Assembly (NCBI RefSeq): GCF_009826935.1
Contig: NZ_WUMN01000002.1
Coordinates: forward strand, 1-64,000
Reading direction: 5' to 3'
DNA from: Flavobacterium sp. Sd200
Lineage (GTDB): Bacteria > Bacteroidota > Bacteroidia > Flavobacteriales > Flavobacteriaceae
DNA length: 64,000 nt
Notes under the pieces: generated by a model
Database searches by the model: none
Seen by the model: only the letters and a program-made list of their open reading frames with translations
What the model was told of the DNA's origin: nothing
Translations under genes and position numbers: made by a program
In this document: positions 53,930-61,794 of the stretch, piece after piece
Numbering within the stretch: the stretch's first letter is position 1
Layout of the letters: each line of letters opens with the position of its first letter

Positions 53930-54084
53930 TATTGTCTCGCAAAGGCGCGAAGGCGCAAAGCGTGACGAAATATTTTTCAGCATAAAGCGGCTGATAAGCC
54001 GCTAAGCTTAGCGGCTTATCAGCCGCTTTATGAATTAGATTTTAAGGTTATCGCTCTGCGCCTTCGCGCCTTTGCGAGACAATA
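53930..54084. repeat. 33-bp inverted repeat enclosing a 52-nt perfect palindrome
   Basis: Outer arms 53930-53962 and 54052-54084 match at 32 of 33 positions (core CTCGCAAAGGCGCGAAGG). Between them 53981-54032 is a perfect 52-nt palindrome centred on AAGCTT, whose halves themselves can fold (AGCGGC / GCCGCT). It fills the 218-bp gap between the six-hairpin glycosidase-like gene and GH105. GC content is far above the other intergenic regions. Confidence 0.93.
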
Positions 54085-54102
54085 AACCGTAGATATAAAC
54101 TC

Positions 54103-56241
54103 TTAAGGCATTGGTTTCAGTCCTTCCCAAACAATATCCCATTTGCCGTTTTTAGGGAAACCCGGTGTTGTGGTGGTTGCACCGTCCCACCCGGCACACA
54201 TCATGGCTACGGCAGCAAGCATACCGCCATTGCCCGGCAGGTACACGCGCAGCCTTTCGTCCTGATAGTTGTGCCCATTCAACAAATAGGTGTTGGTACG
54301 CTTATCCATAAGCAGTGCACCCACGGCTTTTTCGGGCTCACCCAGGCGGGCAGCACTCATGGCTACCATAGGGTAATCCCAGCCCCAGGTTTCGTCCCAG
54401 TTCCAGTTGTCCCAAATCCAGTTCAGGGTGGTTTTCATGGTTTCGGGCTTAAGCAGTTTGGTTTGCGGCAGTATGCCCACAGCACCTAAAACGGCAGGGT
54501 GGTCTGACGTAAAGCGTACATCGGTATAGGTATTCAGTGCATCTTCAGAGGCAAGGTATAAACCGTCTTTTTCTTTAAGCGATGATAGTTTTGCTATAAT
54601 TTTGTCCCACTCAGGGTTGCGTTTTTCGCCCATGCGCTCCCTCCACTTTTGCGCTGTGGAAAGTGCGAAATGCCAGTATGAAAGTTCAAAAGGCGGGTTT
54701 ACAGTTTCAGATGCCCTAAGGGTTTCCTGCGCAGCAATAACCCCCTGAAGAATGTAGCGGTCTTTAGCCTTATCATAATCGGCAAACGATGCCATGAACT
54801 CAGCAGTTTGCTGTACCAGGAAGTTATATTTTTCAACCACTTTTTTATCAGGGTTGTTCCTGTAAATAAGCTCTGCCATATAAATAAAGTGTGGCTGCTG
54901 CCAAATAAGGAACGAGCCTACACCCGATGGTGCTTCTTCTGCCGAAGGGTCGGTCATTTTCATCCAGCGGATGCCTTTAAAACCCTGTCTTTCGGCAATT
55001 TGTTTAGCTATAGGATAGGCTTTTGCATACCAGTCCATGCTTCTTTCAAGCAGGTCGGCACGGTTCCAAAGTGCAAAATGGGCTGCGTGCCACCAATGCA
55101 TCTCTAAGTGAAATTTGCCGAACCAGCTATTATATGTAAGCCCTGTTTCCTGCGGAGGATACATCCCTGCCGACTGTATAGCCATTAAATATTGCGACAG
55201 CATAATGCGGCGTTCCAGTTCTTTTGCCCTGGCATCGGTAGCTTTAGAGAAATCTATGGCACCTCCTTTTTTCCAAAAATCGTTCCAGTAGGTTTGTGAA
55301 CTGTTGTAGGTTTCCTGCGCTGTGCCTAAAGATTTGGCAGGTGCCTTATCTGTAAATTCGCAGACAAAAGAAAATTCCCTACCCGATGGCGTTAGCACAA
55401 AATAATGCGGCTCTTTTTCTTTTAAAGTGGCTTTGCCTGTATATTTAACAGATACGTAATACACCGTGGTATCCAGCGTTCTTTTTAACGTAAACGATTG
55501 CGAGTCCTGCGAAAAAATTTCGGTTTTATGTTTACCGGGAGAAGTCCAGTCTGAAGCATCGTCGGTATGTTTCCCTGTAGGGTAAGGAAAACGGAAGTTG
55601 ATGCCCAATTGTTTTTTGCTTATCAGTGCCGATTTAACAGATACCGCTATCTGGTCTTTTTGTGCACTGGCCGCTGTTTTTACGGTTACGGGGGTGCCTT
55701 CAACCATATAGGAACTGTTTATAAAACCGTTCCACAACTCCAGCTTTTGGTGTATGTTAGTAATATCTTCAGGCTTTATTGCACTACCATTTTTGTTTGT
55801 AAGTTCGAGCCCAACGTAGCCCAAGTGCAGCCTATGCGCATTGGCCCTAAAATAATTTGATGCATCCTGCTGCCTTCCCGGTTCTTTTATCTGTACAGAA
55901 TAGGGTTCTTCTTTACCCCTAAAGTTGTAATTTTTTAAGGCCTCTTCATGTTTATAATTTTCTACATTAGGATAGCTGTGCCATCCCCATTGCGACTGTG
56001 TTCCCAGCGGTACACCTGTGTTGTACACCTCCGGAAAGGTTTGCAGCCCGGTAGCATCTACCGTATAAGCAAAGTTGCCGTTACCGACTGACAACGATGC
56101 ATGTCTGTCAAACTTGGTTACCTGAGGGTTGTTGCGGTCAGCAAGCGCCTTCCGGTCTATTTTGTTTTGGGCGTTTACTATCCCGAAGGATAAGGCAAGC
56201 GCGCCAACTAACAGTTTCTTTTTTAATGTGTTGTAGGTCAT
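54103..56241 (-). CDS. Unassigned secreted glycosidase-like protein (beta-sandwich plus six-hairpin barrel)
   Basis: 712 residues with a signal peptide (about 1-24, ending VNAQ). I cannot place it in a named GH family. An N-terminal beta-rich part (about 30-310: FDRHASLSVGNGNFAYTVDATGLQTFP read as short strands, HLGYVGLEL, VSVKYTGKATL) precedes an all-helical part (about 320-700) with NSWFGKFHLEMHWWHAAHFALW, WMKMTDPSAEEAPSG, IWQQPHFIYMAEL, ELSYWHFAL and NWNWDETWGWDYPMVAM. This matches the overall plan of clan GH-L and GH95-like enzymes; the Glu in FHLEMHWWH is a candidate catalytic residue. It is co-transcribed with GH28 (44 bp gap) in the SusCD-proximal operon. Acting on RG-I oligosaccharides is inference. 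Confidence 0.75.
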   Translation of the reverse strand: MTYNTLKKKLLVGALALSFGIVNAQNKIDRKALADRNNPQVTKFDRHASLSVGNGNFAYTVDATGLQTFPEVYNTGVPLGTQSQWGWHSYPNVENYKHEEALKNYNFRGKEEPYSVQIKEPGRQQDASNYFRANAHRLHLGYVGLELTNKNGSAIKPEDITNIHQKLELWNGFINSSYMVEGTPVTVKTAASAQKDQIAVSVKSALISKKQLGINFRFPYPTGKHTDDASDWTSPGKHKTEIFSQDSQSFTLKRTLDTTVYYVSVKYTGKATLKEKEPHYFVLTPSGREFSFVCEFTDKAPAKSLGTAQETYNSSQTYWNDFWKKGGAIDFSKATDARAKELERRIMLSQYLMAIQSAGMYPPQETGLTYNSWFGKFHLEMHWWHAAHFALWNRADLLERSMDWYAKAYPIAKQIAERQGFKGIRWMKMTDPSAEEAPSGVGSFLIWQQPHFIYMAELIYRNNPDKKVVEKYNFLVQQTAEFMASFADYDKAKDRYILQGVIAAQETLRASETVNPPFELSYWHFALSTAQKWRERMGEKRNPEWDKIIAKLSSLKEKDGLYLASEDALNTYTDVRFTSDHPAVLGAVGILPQTKLLKPETMKTTLNWIWDNWNWDETWGWDYPMVAMSAARLGEPEKAVGALLMDKRTNTYLLNGHNYQDERLRVYLPGNGGMLAAVAMMCAGWDGATTTTPGFPKNGKWDIVWEGLKPMP

Positions 56242-56285
56242 TATAGTTTTATTGTAGGGTTTAGTTTTTAAGCAGAAGTTAATAG

Positions 56286-57605
56286 TTAGGGTTTAACATC
56301 TACTTTTTTAAGGACTACATTTTTAATAGCCTTGGTATTATCTATTAAACCTTTGTTGGTTTTAAGACTAATGTTCTGGAATGTAAAATCTTTAAGCTGG
56401 TATTTGTCTGAATCAGAAATATCGAAGCCCATTCCAACCTCCAACTTAATGTTTTTCATAACAATTTTTTGCGCGTAAGACATTAATGGTTCCGTACGGC
56501 CTTTAAGGTCAAAAAACTGGGTCCATGGCTTAATGCTTATTAGGCTGCCGGCACTGCCTGTAAGGTCTTCTACCGTAATGTATTCGTAGTTTTGAGGGGT
56601 GTCGGGACGCATTTTAAGGTGTAGTGTTTTTTGTGCACCATTCAGTTTGCAACGCCTGAAGATAATGTTATAATTGTGTATCGACTCACTGCCACAAGTA
56701 AGGGCACTGTGGGTAAAACCATACTCATTATCTTCAATTATAATGTTGCGGTTTTCGCCATTGGCTTCGTCTTTGTCTGAATATGGGCCTTTGCCGCCTT
56801 TCAGCGCAATGGCATCATCGTTGACCGACATGTAGCAGTTTTTAACCAATACGTTTTTGCAAACATCAAGGTCTATGGCATCAGTGCTTGGTGCTTTTAC
56901 CGGATCTTTAGGCGATGTAATGCGCAGGTTAAGCAGTTTTACATTCTCGCATTTGTAGTAATGAGTAGTCCAGAACGGGGCATCTTTTAAGTTAAGACCC
57001 GACACCTGAATATTTTTACTGTTAGAAACATAAATAAGGCGCGGCCTCATTTCGTCTTTGTTGGTACATTTAGGATTCCACGAGCGGCGCAGCCAAAAGG
57101 CTTTCCAGTACCTTAGCCCGTTACCGTTTATGGTTCCGCTGCCGCTGATAGTAAAACCGTCTACACCATCGGCATTAACCAACGCTGGGAAGTATTTACA
57201 GGTTTCGCCCTCTATGCGAGTGGTTACCACCGGGAAATCGCTAATATCATCGCTGCCCTTAAGTACACCGCCCTGCTCTACATACAGGTGCGTGCCCTGT
57301 TTAAAAAACAATGCACCGCTAAGGTAGATGCCTTTAGGTACTACTATAACCCCACCGCCCGATTGTGCAGCCTTGTCTATTACCGCCTGTAATTTTTCGG
57401 TTTGCACCACTGTACTGTCTCCCGAAACTCCAAAATCAGTTATTTTATACTGTTTGCCCAGTTTAGCAATATTTGTTGGCTCACTTTTTTTGAACCAGTC
57501 CGGTATTACTGTGCCATCAGGAAATTTGTCCTGAGCAGTCACCAATACAGGGACTGCCAATAGCAGTAACAGAAGTCTTAAAAACGGTAAGGTTACGTTT
57601 TTCAT
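56286..57605 (-). CDS. GH28-family glycosidase, secreted
   Basis: 439 residues with a signal peptide (ending VTAQ). Beta-helix with GGGVIVVPKGIYLSGALFF, PSTDAIDLDVC, VNDDAIALKGGKGP, FTHSALTCGSES (His) and HLKMRPDTP (Lys-Arg site). It has the GH28 acid pair and one His but a shorter loop after the DD motif than the others. Probable oligogalacturonide or RG-I exo-hydrolase. Fourth GH28 in the window; 6 bp after the CE7-type esterase. Confidence 0.9.
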   Translation of the reverse strand: MKNVTLPFLRLLLLLLAVPVLVTAQDKFPDGTVIPDWFKKSEPTNIAKLGKQYKITDFGVSGDSTVVQTEKLQAVIDKAAQSGGGVIVVPKGIYLSGALFFKQGTHLYVEQGGVLKGSDDISDFPVVTTRIEGETCKYFPALVNADGVDGFTISGSGTINGNGLRYWKAFWLRRSWNPKCTNKDEMRPRLIYVSNSKNIQVSGLNLKDAPFWTTHYYKCENVKLLNLRITSPKDPVKAPSTDAIDLDVCKNVLVKNCYMSVNDDAIALKGGKGPYSDKDEANGENRNIIIEDNEYGFTHSALTCGSESIHNYNIIFRRCKLNGAQKTLHLKMRPDTPQNYEYITVEDLTGSAGSLISIKPWTQFFDLKGRTEPLMSYAQKIVMKNIKLEVGMGFDISDSDKYQLKDFTFQNISLKTNKGLIDNTKAIKNVVLKKVDVKP

Positions 57606-57611
57606 GATAAG

Positions 57612-58907
57612 TTATTTAAGCTGTGTTTTTATCCAGTTAAGGATCTTTATTTTTGTATTATCTGATGACCAATGTTCATTTACAGGAGTAATAAGAGCGG
57701 TTTTACTTGCCTTAATTACATTATATGCGGCATAACTTGTAGTAGGTGGGCACGTATTGTCATTAAAACCCCAAGTCATGAAAACAGGTACTTTTATTTG
57801 TTTTGCAAAGTTCACTACATCATAATATTCCAGCGTTTTTATGATCTCGGGCTTGTCCATGCCTTTTAGTTCTTTAAACATGTGAGGGTATCCTCCTGCC
57901 CTATCGTGCAGGTATCCTACCATATCGCTAAGGGCAGGATAGCTTGCTGCACAAACCGTAACCCTTGGATCTAAACCAGCAGTAACTAATGCCAATGCAC
58001 CACCCTGACTGCCGCCCTGGGCTATAACATTTTTACCGTCCCATTCAGGAAGCGACGTAATGTAATCGATTGCGCGAACACACGAAAGATAAACTTTTTT
58101 CATATAATATTTATCCCTGTCTTCAATGCCGTTTACAAGGTAGCCATTGTCTCCCCCACTAAAAGCTCTTGCTATTTCTTTATAAGTCTTGGCATCAAGA
58201 TCGGGCCTTATGCCATGTATCTCGGTCTCAAAACGTATCAATCCATTTTCGGCATAGGCCATACTTGTAGGGTTAGACGGATCTACCACATGTATCCCGG
58301 CACCCGGAGGTGTAAATACCACAGGATATTTACCCGGCTTTTTAGGTATGGTTAAGTATCCATATATATTCACGTCTTCTTTATAGGCCTGTACCTTTAC
58401 AAGGTAACAATCTACTTTATCTGTAGAAAATTCGGGTTTAAAAACCTTTTCGACTTTCATGGGGCATAAAGCGGCCTCTTCTTTAGCTTTGCTCCAAAAT
58501 TCATTAAAATCGTTAGGATATTTTGTGTAAGGCTCTATTTTTTCCGGATCAAAGCCCACTTTAACGTGGTGTTTATATTGCTGTCCTTCTATCTCGGCAG
58601 TAAGCCTGCAATCTACAAAACCAGGCTTGTTTAGAGTACCTAAACTAAGCTCAGCCTTTCCCTTTACGAGCTTTATTTTTCCTTCTTTAGTAGCCTTTAA
58701 CAGTTCCGGACCTATGCTGTATTTAATTTCTATGTCCTGAGGTATACCATAGCGGTAAAACTGTATGGTTACTTTAGCTTCTTCGTTTACTTTATACACC
58801 CAGTTAGTACTGCCAGGGGTTGTAACCCAAAGCACGTCACTGTTAGTTTGTGCTATTGCTATGCAATTGGTAAGTAATAAAATTAAAAACAGTAGTATCT
58901 TTTTCAT
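57612..58907 (-). CDS. Acetyl esterase, CE7 (acetylxylan esterase/cephalosporin deacetylase) type
   Basis: 431 residues with a signal peptide (ending IAIAQ). An N-terminal beta domain (about 25-125) is followed by an alpha/beta-hydrolase (about 130-431) with YGYLTIPKKPGKYPVVFTPPG, the nucleophile elbow GGSQGG, an Asp region in TWGFNDNTCPPT and a C-terminal NEHW His. CE7 enzymes deacetylate short oligosaccharides broadly. Here it would finish deacetylation of imported RG-I or side-chain oligosaccharides. 2 bp after the CE12-like gene; co-transcribed with GH28. Confidence 0.88.
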   Translation of the reverse strand: MKKILLFLILLLTNCIAIAQTNSDVLWVTTPGSTNWVYKVNEEAKVTIQFYRYGIPQDIEIKYSIGPELLKATKEGKIKLVKGKAELSLGTLNKPGFVDCRLTAEIEGQQYKHHVKVGFDPEKIEPYTKYPNDFNEFWSKAKEEAALCPMKVEKVFKPEFSTDKVDCYLVKVQAYKEDVNIYGYLTIPKKPGKYPVVFTPPGAGIHVVDPSNPTSMAYAENGLIRFETEIHGIRPDLDAKTYKEIARAFSGGDNGYLVNGIEDRDKYYMKKVYLSCVRAIDYITSLPEWDGKNVIAQGGSQGGALALVTAGLDPRVTVCAASYPALSDMVGYLHDRAGGYPHMFKELKGMDKPEIIKTLEYYDVVNFAKQIKVPVFMTWGFNDNTCPPTTSYAAYNVIKASKTALITPVNEHWSSDNTKIKILNWIKTQLK

Positions 58908-58909
58908 GT

Positions 58910-59623
58910 TTATTTAAACAATTTAGCAATTGGTGCTTTTACTTTTTTACAATCGTCAACAAACAATTTTGCTACCCTTTCTGCTCCCTGAACATTTAAA
59001 TGAGTGGAATCCTGTTTTTTATCGGTAAACAAAAACAACGATTTTGATTCTTTTGGCCCCATACCACCAACCAAATTTCGGGTAAGGCTTTCCATATCCA
59101 CATACATGGTCTTTGTTTCTGTAGCAACCTCTTTGGCAGCTTTTATATAATCGCCATGACTGTCTATAAGGTTTCCTTTTCCATCAAAATGCCTGCGTAC
59201 TATAGATGAACACAATATAGGTGTTCCTTTATGTTCGCGGGTTTCGGTAATAAATTTTTTAAGGTTGTCTTTATAAGAAGTAAAAGGCTCCGTATGACGA
59301 TCAGGATTTGGTTTTTGGTCGTTATGCCCAAACTGTATAATAACATAATCACCGGGTTTAATGCTGTCGCACACAGCTTTCCATCGGTTCTCGTTTATAA
59401 AACTCAGCGTACTGCGTCCGTTTACGGCATGGTTGTGTACTGTAGCTTTATCATTTACAAGTTTACGTAAACCTTCTCCCCATCCCAATTCCGGAAAAGC
59501 ATTTTTGCTTTTAGGCGCCATAGTAGAGTCGCCAATCATCCAAATACCTGTAGTCGCAGGTTTCTCCGGTGCTAAAATAGCTGTAGTAAAAATCAGGAGA
59601 GCAAATACTTTTATAAAATTCAT
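58910..59623 (-). CDS. Rhamnogalacturonan acetylesterase, SGNH/CE12 type
   Basis: Start at ATG 59623 (MNFIKVFALL; 237 residues), which puts a signal-like hydrophobic stretch at the N terminus; the frame from 59668 runs into the promoter side. SGNH motifs: MIGDSTMAPK (Ser), AVNGRSTLSF (Gly), IQFGHNDQK (Asn) and QDSTHLNVQGA (Asp-His). Removes acetyl groups from RG-I galacturonate. It heads a run of exported enzymes after susD, 162 bp downstream, with its own likely -7 box in that gap. Confidence 0.92.
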   Translation of the reverse strand: MNFIKVFALLIFTTAILAPEKPATTGIWMIGDSTMAPKSKNAFPELGWGEGLRKLVNDKATVHNHAVNGRSTLSFINENRWKAVCDSIKPGDYVIIQFGHNDQKPNPDRHTEPFTSYKDNLKKFITETREHKGTPILCSSIVRRHFDGKGNLIDSHGDYIKAAKEVATETKTMYVDMESLTRNLVGGMGPKESKSLFLFTDKKQDSTHLNVQGAERVAKLFVDDCKKVKAPIAKLFK

Positions 59624-59702
59624 AATACCTAAGGTTAATGTGTTATAAACTATTTTAAAAATCAGCAATTAAATATAAAAAAAGTAAATCAACACACAAT
59701 AA

Positions 59703-59710
59703 CAAAATTA
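59703..59710 (-). promoter_or_regulatory. Possible promoter between susD and the esterase operon
   Basis: TAATTTTG on the minus strand matches TAnnTTTG fully, 80 bases before the esterase start. The expected upstream half-sites are not convincing (GCGGACA and TATAATT), so this may be an unregulated or differently regulated promoter. Confidence 0.4.
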
Positions 59711-59785
59711 CTGTGCATTGATTTACAGGATAATTATATAATGTCCGCTACTATATAATAGTTAAGCATTTACATTTTTATAACA

Positions 59786-61777
59786 TTAATAACCAGGGTT
59801 TTGCATAGCCTGCTTTTGAGCTGGCGAAAGTGGCACACCTCCCGAAGTAACAAGGTCAAGGAAGGTTTGCGGTATTGGCCTTAACAGGTGTTTGTCCTGA
59901 ACGTTTGCAGATGCAGTAGGATTATATGCCTGAACTCGTTTTACAAGCGTTTTAGTTCTTGAAAGGTCTTCCCAACGGTGGAACTCTCCACAAAGTTCTC
60001 TTGAACGCTCATTCAATAAGAAACACATCATACGGTCGTAATCAGAACTATAGCCAAGCCTTGCAATAACGCGCTCGTCTTCTGTCGGTAAAGCATTGAT
60101 GTTTGTAACAGCAAGGCTGGTAGCAGCTGTTGTAGTGGCAATGTGAGTAGACTCATAGTATGAATTCTCTGTCATGTATGAGTTGTCATTAGGAACCGAT
60201 GCAGTTGAAGAAGCAAAGGCTGCACCACCATCTACGTAAGCGGCACGGTTTTCACCTGCTTTAAACGAAGCACGGTCGCGAACTGCATTTATGTAAGTTA
60301 AAGCATCGTTGTAAGAACCTGAACCCATTGCAGCTAACTTAATTTTTGCCTCAGCAGCAATCAGATAAGTTTCTGCAGAACGTGCAAGTATCTCGTCACG
60401 GAAACCATTAGTTTCATTAATCCCAAGCCTCGAAGCATCAAAGTGTTTAGACAGCGATGGGAAACGTGGCTCTAATGTTAGCAACTGATTTGAGGCATTG
60501 TGTGCCACATAAACACTTGGAATGGTTTTGGTAGTTGTAACCGGATTTCCATTTTCCGTAAACGTACGGGTGTAAAGAATGCCCGGGTCGTTATTATACT
60601 TCCTTTGTGCAAAGGTATTGTCATTTATATCATTAATCACGTACATAATACCTAGATCACCTTTAACATAGTAGCTTCCTGACGCGTTGTTAAGACGGTG
60701 TTTAGTACGGAAACTTTTCCATAAACGCGAATCGTTAACAAGGTCATAATTTTCATACGTATAATATGAAGGAGCCAGCCTGCTGTATGGGCGCATACCT
60801 GTAAGGTCCCTTTTCATCATAGGAAGGTCATCATATTTTGAAGCAAACACCACGTGCATAAAGTTTTTGGCAGTAGCACCCGGGTCACTTGTAAACTGAG
60901 CTGATAAGATTAGTTCCGGCAGCGATTCGTTGGCACTGTTAGGTGCTGTAAAATTCCAAAGGGCACTGTAATTAGCCGCCAAAGCATGGCGTGATATTAC
61001 TTCGTCGCAAAGGGTTACCGTCTGATTAAGATCCGCCTGTTTGGTTGAACTGTTCCAGGTGTCGTTAATCTCACTTGCGCGGCTAAGCAATGCTTTAGCA
61101 AGATAATGTGCTGCTGCATCTTTAGTAATTTTAGCAGGTGCTCCTGTATTAGCCAACAGGTTGTAAGCCTGTGTAAAATCGGCTACAATCAGGTCATATA
61201 TTTCCTGAGGTGTAGCACGAGTAAACTCAGTCTCTACCGTAGTTGTAACGTTTGTTTTTAAAGGCACGCCTCCAAATTGCCTAACTAAGCGCAGGTAGCT
61301 GTATGCCCTGAAAAAATAGCCTTCTCCTAAAGCAGTTTGTTTAATAGCTGTACTGGTAGAAGAGCTTTCTGTTGCATATTTAATGATCTGGTTCGCAATA
61401 TGGATACCCAGATAAGTATCATCCCATTGGCGCTCCATGCTTATGGTATTACTGTTAATAGCATTTATCCTCGACTGAAATGCTACAGTATAATTGTTCC
61501 ATACACCGTTAGAGTCATCCCCCCCTATTACAAATTCATCTGTCCCGGAGTTCATAGAGGTCATCATTACCTCTCCGGCAAAGGGAACAGCAAACATACG
61601 GTAATATCCTCCTATTACTAATGATTGTATACCTTCATCTGTTTTATAATAATCTGTATTTCGTTGCGTAGTAAGCTCTTCGTCAAGAAAGTCGTCATGG
61701 CACGATTGCGTAAGACCCATAGCAGCTACAAGCAGTGCTATGTTGATACCCTTAATTAATATTTTACGTGTTTTCAT
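59786..61777 (-). CDS. SusD-family outer-membrane glycan-binding lipoprotein
   Basis: 663 residues. Lipoprotein signal (LTQSCHDD) puts it on the outer membrane, exposed at the surface. It follows the SusD/RagB pattern: N-terminal FLDEELTTQRNTDYYKTDEGI, helical TPR-like segments (FFRAYSYLRLVRQFGGVPL, AAHYLAKALLSRA), ETYLIAAEAKIKLAAMG and C-terminal RSRELCGEFHRWEDLSRTKTLV with LLRPIPQTFLDL. It caps the SusC transporter and binds oligosaccharide, here predicted RG-I fragments. Only 17 bp after susC. Confidence 0.96.
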   Translation of the reverse strand: MKTRKILIKGINIALLVAAMGLTQSCHDDFLDEELTTQRNTDYYKTDEGIQSLVIGGYYRMFAVPFAGEVMMTSMNSGTDEFVIGGDDSNGVWNNYTVAFQSRINAINSNTISMERQWDDTYLGIHIANQIIKYATESSSTSTAIKQTALGEGYFFRAYSYLRLVRQFGGVPLKTNVTTTVETEFTRATPQEIYDLIVADFTQAYNLLANTGAPAKITKDAAAHYLAKALLSRASEINDTWNSSTKQADLNQTVTLCDEVISRHALAANYSALWNFTAPNSANESLPELILSAQFTSDPGATAKNFMHVVFASKYDDLPMMKRDLTGMRPYSRLAPSYYTYENYDLVNDSRLWKSFRTKHRLNNASGSYYVKGDLGIMYVINDINDNTFAQRKYNNDPGILYTRTFTENGNPVTTTKTIPSVYVAHNASNQLLTLEPRFPSLSKHFDASRLGINETNGFRDEILARSAETYLIAAEAKIKLAAMGSGSYNDALTYINAVRDRASFKAGENRAAYVDGGAAFASSTASVPNDNSYMTENSYYESTHIATTTAATSLAVTNINALPTEDERVIARLGYSSDYDRMMCFLLNERSRELCGEFHRWEDLSRTKTLVKRVQAYNPTASANVQDKHLLRPIPQTFLDLVTSGGVPLSPAQKQAMQNPGY

Positions 61778-61794
61778 ACTGTTTTTTTTAAATC

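Noticed and set aside
59722-59728. ACAGGAT upstream of the CE12/CE7 operon as a seventh operator
   Set aside because: It is a single half-site on the plus strand, where no gene follows; on the minus strand the half-sites at the correct distance from TAATTTTG (GCGGACA, TATAATT) are too poor.
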